From positions 1-64,000 of the IMG/VR virus record IMGVR_UViG_3300009506_000013: DNA of 64,000 nucleotides; one strand, written 5' to 3'. Positions within the stretch are counted from its first letter, which is position 1. Each line of letters opens with the position of its first letter. Made by a program: the position numbers and the translations under genes. This DNA comes from a virus. Positions 59,085 to 64,000 of the stretch are shown one piece after another. The notes under the pieces are model-generated. The model made no database searches. It was not told the DNA's origin and saw only the letters and a program-made list of their open reading frames with translations.

Positions 59085-59821
59085 TAGTAACCCTTTCCAA
59101 CCCGTTGATCTCCTATGTGCCAAACTGTTGGCTTATCGCCAAAGGAACCCAAATGTGCGAAGTCCAAACCCTTCTTCAGGAGCTTGTGCGTAAACACGCC
59201 TTCGCAATGCTTCTCTAGTGGCCAGCCCAAATAAGGAATGTTTCTTGGATAAAGACATGGGTTGGTCGTAAAATAGGATCTGTGCCGGAGCCAATAGATG
59301 CGGTCCGAATCAGGCCCAACAAATGCTGGCCGATTGTGGATGTAACTTTCCTTTAAAGTAGACCACTGTTGGTATTGATCCAGACGGGATTCAATTAAGC
59401 CTCCGGCCTTTTTCTCTGTCTCATTCCACGGCTGGCGCACGAGTGCTATCTGAGCAAGATCTGGTTCAGTCCTTAACACCCGAACCATATCACGCAACTG
59501 GATCTCTCTCAGGAATAGAAAGTCATCCTCAAGGTGGAACACGAAGTCTGAACCAACCTCCAGCCGCCTCCAAGCATCCCATATACTCCGGCAAAAGCCA
59601 AGCCGGATTGGATGAAATATGGCCCCTGTAAACCGTCCAGCATCCAAAAAGTTATCGACAATGTACTGATTGTAAGATGGGTTGGCCGAATCATCAATCA
59701 GTAGCCGTTGAAGCCACTTCATATCCCCGTCTAGCTTTATCATCTTATCAAAGCTGTCCAATGTCCTTTGGAGCAATCCTTCCCGGCCATCCGTAAAACA
59801 GATCAACGACAGATGTATCAT
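59084..59821 (-). CDS. GT-A glycosyltransferase-like protein
   Basis: 245 residues. HLSLICFTDGREGLLQRTLDS, VFHLEDDFLFL (DXD-like EDD) and LRHRSYFTTNPCLYPR are GT2-like. ATGA overlap with the upstream gene. Confidence 0.85.
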   Translation of the reverse strand: MIHLSLICFTDGREGLLQRTLDSFDKMIKLDGDMKWLQRLLIDDSANPSYNQYIVDNFLDAGRFTGAIFHPIRLGFCRSIWDAWRRLEVGSDFVFHLEDDFLFLREIQLRDMVRVLRTEPDLAQIALVRQPWNETEKKAGGLIESRLDQYQQWSTLKESYIHNRPAFVGPDSDRIYWLRHRSYFTTNPCLYPRNIPYLGWPLEKHCEGVFTHKLLKKGLDFAHLGSFGDKPTVWHIGDQRVGKGY

Positions 59822-60438
59822 ATGAGTCTTTTCTCCTTTGCTATGGGTGTAAATTCTCCTCTTATTTGGTGGTATAACTCTTGTGCCCGCTTTCCTGATA
59901 AATGATTCCGGCTATTCGGCCTCATGTGCGCCCGGTACACAGCATCCCGAACCAAGCCCAGCACCGCACCATCCACCCAGCATCGCAACCACAATCCCCA
60001 ATCCTCATAGGCCGGATAATCTGGAAAGCCTCCAACCCTCAAGAACTGTTCGCGGCGCACCAGCGTCCCGATCACCATGTGATTCTGGTCCAAGAGTGTA
60101 TTCCCTTTAACCAAGATGCGGCTTGGGGCAGAATCAGCATCCCCGCCATACGGGACATAGCGCACCCTTGGATAGCGCAAATCCCCTGTCCCGGCCAGCA
60201 TCGCCTCCAAATACCCCGGCTCCAGTTCATCATCCGCATCCAAGAAGCACAACCATGTCCCGGTTGCCTTGTGGACAGCGCCGTTTCGGGCAACTTGGAT
60301 GTTTGATCCGTGACTTCGGATTAACTGGTGAAGGTATCGGCCTTGTTGGTGAGCGGAAGCGATGGCCCGCTCCGCGAGCTTATCCCACCGGACCTTATCC
60401 CCGAACGTCGCAATGATTACTGTAGCTGTCTCGTTCAT
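59818..60438 (-). CDS. GT2 glycosyltransferase
   Basis: 206 residues. ATVIIATFGDKVRWDKLAER, VARNGAVHKATGTWLCFLDADDELEPGYLEAML is a classic GT2 donor-binding and DXD (DAD) block. ATGA-coupled. Confidence 0.92.
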   Translation of the reverse strand: MNETATVIIATFGDKVRWDKLAERAIASAHQQGRYLHQLIRSHGSNIQVARNGAVHKATGTWLCFLDADDELEPGYLEAMLAGTGDLRYPRVRYVPYGGDADSAPSRILVKGNTLLDQNHMVIGTLVRREQFLRVGGFPDYPAYEDWGLWLRCWVDGAVLGLVRDAVYRAHMRPNSRNHLSGKRAQELYHQIRGEFTPIAKEKRLI

Positions 60439-60632
60439 TTCTCCTTCACTTCGAACTCAATTAAATTACCACAATCGCACTCATATGTAAACCGCTCGCC
60501 AATCTCCGGCAGCAGGGAAGTGCTGACCCGTATGGGTAGCGAACAAACCATACAAACCACGCTGGGGTCATCCTTCGTAAGCACCGCATATGGCGGGCCG
60601 TCATTGCAGGTGTTCTTTGTAAATATGTTCAT
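60435..60632 (-). CDS. small cysteine-rich protein
   Basis: 65 residues. CMVC and CDCG pairs suggest a small zinc ribbon; the position in the glycosyltransferase operon is unexplained. Coupled to both neighbours by ATGA. Confidence 0.65.
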   Translation of the reverse strand: MNIFTKNTCNDGPPYAVLTKDDPSVVCMVCSLPIRVSTSLLPEIGERFTYECDCGNLIEFEVKEK

Positions 60633-61264
60633 AATTCCCTTATTGTGTGTAATCCGTTATTGGTTCCCCGCTCTCCCAGCTTCTCCAGTCGCAGGTGGCG
60701 GGCCGGGATGCCTTGAACATATCCCATCTTCAGCTTCTCTTCCCGTATCCGTTTCAAGAAGCCTACATCAAGCCGGCACGGCATCTTATTAGACCGCTTC
60801 GCATATGTTCCATCCTCTAACAATATCCAATCTTCACCATCAAACCAAGGATCGCCAATCACCGTCAGCGCTCCATTACTAATCAGCATACAACCGATAC
60901 CACTATGGAATATCTCCCCCTTTTTTAGCATCAGGCTGTGCGCTCCCCCTTCCAGCCGGTAGTCAACAAACATTACATCCGCCTTATTCCGGACCATCAA
61001 GTCAAGCATTACAGAGAGCACCAGCGGCGGCGGCACTGTATCCTCCTCCACCAGCCACACATACGCAGGGTACAGTTTCTGTGCTCTCCGGATCGCCTCG
61101 TTGTGAGATGCTGGAAGGGTGTGCTGGGAAGTAGTCACGAAAGTGAACCGGCTATTTTTCTGGTATTTCTCTATGGATAGGAAGTTTGCTTCAACGGCTT
61201 GAATGACGTCTGTGAGAACGGCCCCGCGTGTCGGGATTGCAGCAACTACAAGAAAGTCGGCCAT
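60629..61264 (-). CDS. glycosyltransferase-like protein, first gene of the decoration module
   Basis: 211 residues. VVAAIPTRGAVLTDVIQAVE, YVWLVEEDTVPPPLV, GCMLIS and IPARHLRLEK. GT-A-like with a DXD-equivalent EED. Paralogue of the protein at 48134. AAGGAGATAAC binding site. Confidence 0.75.
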   Translation of the reverse strand: MADFLVVAAIPTRGAVLTDVIQAVEANFLSIEKYQKNSRFTFVTTSQHTLPASHNEAIRRAQKLYPAYVWLVEEDTVPPPLVLSVMLDLMVRNKADVMFVDYRLEGGAHSLMLKKGEIFHSGIGCMLISNGALTVIGDPWFDGEDWILLEDGTYAKRSNKMPCRLDVGFLKRIREEKLKMGYVQGIPARHLRLEKLGERGTNNGLHTIREL

Positions 61265-61309
61265 CAGTTATCTCCTTATACAATATGTCCACCTCTTATA
61301 TTATACCCA

Positions 61310-61591
61310 CTAAGGCTTCTGGGTGTCCCAAAGAACATACACCCCTATTTCAGCATACATATTGCAAAGGGATAGCTCAGCATGCATGAGACTTGCGCTG
61401 GGTAGCCTTTTCTCCACCCGGTAGTCATCGATGCGGGCTGACTCCGGTATCATAAACTCTCTTTCTGTGGAAAGGAACTTTGTTATTTTTCTGGTAGTCT
61501 CTACATCAGGGAAGTCCACCGTGAACTTCCGGTTAATTTGATCATATTTTACTGTGCCCTTATAATCCTTTGTTTTCACCATTACCTTCAT
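61310..61591 (-). CDS. unknown small protein
   Basis: 93 residues from ATG 61591 (TAATG overlap with the head protein); GGGGAGG lies upstream. Beta-rich with no motif. Followed by a 45-base gap and the decoration module. Confidence 0.65.
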   Translation of the reverse strand: MKVMVKTKDYKGTVKYDQINRKFTVDFPDVETTRKITKFLSTEREFMIPESARIDDYRVEKRLPSASLMHAELSLCNMYAEIGVYVLWDTQKP

Positions 61592-63627
61592 TACCACCTC
61601 CCCAATATCCTTGTGCCTTCGGCAAACTTTTCTTCAATAAACTTCGCCAACTCTGGATACCTGTCCTGTACCAAATACCATTCTGTCTCCCTTGCTGCCC
61701 ATTTTGCCTTCCCCTTCAGCACCAACTCCTCTACCCCTGCTTGGCCAAGCATAGACCCTGCTGCGGCCCTCTCCCGATATCCTGCCAATATCTTATCATA
61801 AGTTGATGCCTTATTCAGATATTCCGCATACCGCTGACAGTTCATCGTCCACCACTCAGGCCCATCCGTTCCGCCCTTCCAAGGATATATTCGGCCTTCA
61901 TAATCGCGGATCCAATTATCCTTCCAATAATTCCCATCTCCGTTTGTGTAGGTGCCGATCTCCTTTGTATGGATGCTCTTATATACCCCGGCAAGCCGCT
62001 TACCATCTTCCGCCTTCACCCAAGGATTATTGGTCCAACGGAAGCCAGTTCCAGAACCACCTACTTGATACAGATCATGTTTGGCCCCGAATATAACATC
62101 ATCTACTGCATGCCCTACTTCATGGGCCACGGTTACATATCCGTCATTCGCAAAGACTTCCACTTTGTTGCTAGTATTCTGGCCCCACCAAGCCCGGTTA
62201 TAGGAATTGTGCCAATTAATCTTTACACCCTTCTCACGCAACGTATCCAGCACATCGAGCGGATACATGTCTGTTCCTTTTTTAGAGGCCAACTTCATCG
62301 CAGAATACTTGCCCGGCGTAACATCGCTTGGTATCACAGTCATCTCTTCTACAATAGACAGTCTTGTCTCCAAATACGTTTCCTCATCCATAAATGGAAC
62401 TGTCTTGTAAAAGGCCCCTCTCTCTTTCCGGATAACCTTGCTGAGCGTTGCCCGCGCCTCTTCGAGTTGGACTGATGCTCGATTCAACAATTTGTATGCG
62501 GCTGTCCGCTCTTCCTGATTGGCGGATGCGAAGTATGCTTGATTCGCGGATGCCTTCTCTATCTCCCATTCCTTCACACTCTTCTCTGCGGATACTCTGG
62601 CCTGTTGCTGGCTCTTCCAATTCGCCTGTGCCTTTTGCTTTGGAGTCATCTTTGGCTGAGGAGCGGGCTTTGGCTTTGGTTTGGGCTTGACTACCTTTGG
62701 CTTTATTGGCTTGGCCCCTTTAAGTACAGTAGGCTGGACCGGACCAACTACTGCTATCTTTTGTACAAGGTTCTCTCCGCACCGGCAATTAGGATGTAGC
62801 GTTGGCCCGGTAGTCCCTGCCCCGAAGCCAACTTGGTAGACTCCGCCGATGGGCCTTCTGGCCCCCTTCATCGAGTTACACCTATCGCACGTTACATCAT
62901 CCGGCGTAACAATCCACTCCACCTCCATGTTGTTCTTATCAATCCGGCCCTCACTCACAGCCTGATCCCAGGCCAACCGCTGACCCTCGCAAGAAGCCTC
63001 GATGGTTTCCGTCCGCGCAATCATGGATGCCCGTTGCTTCAATAGCTTCCACCGATACCGGCCAACCATCTTATCATACTGGGCCCCGGTATAGCCTCTT
63101 TGCGCAAGGTTGGTCCGGAACTTCCGCAGGGAAGCCATCTGCCTCTGGTTCAGCCCTAATTCATCGCGGATGTTTGCCGCACTTTCAATAATGTTGAAGA
63201 TGCGATCCTTTGGAACTCCCCGCCCGTCCAAGAATGCTTCCCGAACGGCATCGGTGATTCCTTTGCGGGTTTGATCGGTGATGCTGGTAATGAGCCTTCC
63301 GGCCCGCGTATTCACGGCGGTGATTACTTCTGGAAACATAACATTGAAAGATCCTTCAACCCCGATAAGATCCTTCATGGCAGCAGTTCCGGCAGAGTCC
63401 ATTATTCCAAGCATAGCTTTTTTGATTTGCGGGCTGAATTCGGTTTGCATCACCTTATCCCAATCCAGCGCATCCCAAGCAAACTGAGCATTCCCTGACT
63501 TTACCGCTTCCCGAATTTTCCGGATGTTTACGCTTGAGGCCATCTTGCGAACGAACTTGACGAACTCCCATTGGAACTGCGGCTGGGCCCGGTCAGCGAT
63601 ATAATGGAGCTTTTGCCACAATTCCAT
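61591..63627 (-). CDS. Mu F-like head morphogenesis protein with zinc-metallopeptidase-like tail
   Basis: 678 residues. The central SMIARTETIEASCEGQRLAW, then TCDRCNSMKGARRPIGG and HPNCRCGEN, is the SPP1 gp7 / Mu F minor head domain. A Lys/Pro linker follows. A C-terminal domain has VAHEVGHAVDDV (HExxH near residue 500), a zincin-like motif. The first part binds portal and capsid; the tail may be an ejected protease or effector. Confidence 0.88.
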   Translation of the reverse strand: MELWQKLHYIADRAQPQFQWEFVKFVRKMASSVNIRKIREAVKSGNAQFAWDALDWDKVMQTEFSPQIKKAMLGIMDSAGTAAMKDLIGVEGSFNVMFPEVITAVNTRAGRLITSITDQTRKGITDAVREAFLDGRGVPKDRIFNIIESAANIRDELGLNQRQMASLRKFRTNLAQRGYTGAQYDKMVGRYRWKLLKQRASMIARTETIEASCEGQRLAWDQAVSEGRIDKNNMEVEWIVTPDDVTCDRCNSMKGARRPIGGVYQVGFGAGTTGPTLHPNCRCGENLVQKIAVVGPVQPTVLKGAKPIKPKVVKPKPKPKPAPQPKMTPKQKAQANWKSQQQARVSAEKSVKEWEIEKASANQAYFASANQEERTAAYKLLNRASVQLEEARATLSKVIRKERGAFYKTVPFMDEETYLETRLSIVEEMTVIPSDVTPGKYSAMKLASKKGTDMYPLDVLDTLREKGVKINWHNSYNRAWWGQNTSNKVEVFANDGYVTVAHEVGHAVDDVIFGAKHDLYQVGGSGTGFRWTNNPWVKAEDGKRLAGVYKSIHTKEIGTYTNGDGNYWKDNWIRDYEGRIYPWKGGTDGPEWWTMNCQRYAEYLNKASTYDKILAGYRERAAAGSMLGQAGVEELVLKGKAKWAARETEWYLVQDRYPELAKFIEEKFAEGTRILGRW

Positions 63628-63632
63628 AGGTT

Positions 63633-63734
63633 TTACCTGCTATATTTTAGGCTGATATCTGTTGTAGGATGGCTGTAGGTGGGTCCGAACGATAATATCA
63701 CAATAATCCGGCGAATCCTCCTGAAATCGGCCAT
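63633..63734 (-). CDS. possible 33-residue ORF between portal and head gene
   Basis: ATG at 63734, one base after the portal stop; 33 codons containing a short hydrophobic segment (IIVILSFG). Very short; could be spurious. Confidence 0.3.
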   Translation of the reverse strand: MADFRRIRRIIVILSFGPTYSHPTTDISLKYSR

Positions 63735-63735
63735 T

Positions 63736-64000
63736 CTACGCAGTTCTTTGCCGAGGCGGAAAGTCTTCATCCCCCTCATCCTCTTCACCTGTTCCATCGC
63801 CAACGGGTGGCGGATTTGTCGGTAAGTCAGGGAACAGCCTTTTGTTGATCTCCTCCTGCTTCTCTCTTTCTTCTTGGATGTCCTTTTGCTCCTGCTCTTC
63901 GTCAACCCCATCCCGCGTGATCTCGCCTTTCTTGAGGTTGTGATAGAGTGTTTTGTAGCTAATGCCATCGGACTGCCACAGCCCTACCAACGCAGTCAAG
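63736..64000 (-). CDS. portal protein C-terminus (partial)
   Basis: The last ~88 residues of a protein entering from the right edge. The LYHNLKKGEITRDGVDEEQE motif and acidic C-terminus (GEEDEGDEDF) match the C-terminal end of SPP1/DUF1073-like portal proteins, and the head morphogenesis gene follows, as usual. The terminase genes lie beyond the window. Confidence 0.75.
   Translation of the reverse strand, partial: LTALVGLWQSDGISYKTLYHNLKKGEITRDGVDEEQEQKDIQEEREKQEEINKRLFPDLPTNPPPVGDGTGEEDEGDEDFPPRQRTA

Noticed and set aside
63633-63968. 111-residue basic ORF opposite frame of portal C-terminus
   Set aside because: It overlaps the portal frame and is biased by it; only its last 33 codons lie in the gap and are kept as a weak candidate.

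Overview
The window is part of a long-tailed double-stranded DNA bacteriophage genome (siphovirus type), either a free phage or a prophage contig. Nearly every credible gene lies on the minus strand, so transcription runs from the right end to the left. Genes are tightly packed with many ATGA/TAATG stop-start overlaps. I see no tRNA, no CRISPR array, no integrase and no insertion sequence. The host cannot be fixed from sequence alone; the secreted fibronectin-type-III protein and the outer-membrane-type protein point to a Gram-negative host.

Right to left: 64000-61310 holds the portal C-terminus and a Mu F-like head morphogenesis protein with a zinc-protease-like tail. 61264-54352 is a sugar and sulfate decoration module inside the head operon: several glycosyltransferases, a radical SAM enzyme, a methyltransferase, an adenylylsulfate-kinase-like protein and a Stf0-type sulfotransferase. 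54241-48881 holds scaffold, major capsid protein, connector proteins and the tail tube protein. 48832-37299 holds another glycosyltransferase-like gene, a tail assembly chaperone pair with a G GGA AAC -1 slippery site, a 1667-residue tape measure protein and a 1383-residue tail tip/fibre protein. 37281-34613 looks like a lysis/secreted-protein region.

A regulatory gap (about 34600-34340) with a terminator separates these from the replication genes: helicase, primase and a small DNA-binding protein (34104-30974). After a promoter-bearing AT-rich gap comes the most unusual region, 30468-22515. Here about 19 small genes, mostly of unknown function (von Willebrand A, SprT-like, zinc ribbons, HNH), are separated by 16 copies of one structured intergenic element. 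On the transcribed strand each copy has up to three hairpins, the last abutting the ribosome binding site of the next gene. Stems change in a compensatory way between copies, so the RNA fold appears to be selected.

The left third (22514-1) carries a SNF2 ATPase, a sigma-like protein, a possible nucleotide-modification cluster (FAD oxidoreductase, divergent ThyX, HAD phosphatase, SDR, Nmad1-like), a DNA polymerase III alpha fused to a family-4 uracil-DNA glycosylase, single-strand binding protein, RecA, a PDDEXK nuclease, SbcC/SbcD-like proteins, a MazG-like pyrophosphohydrolase and a secreted outer-membrane-type protein. The phage therefore encodes its own replisome, recombination system and probably nucleotide and virion modification.
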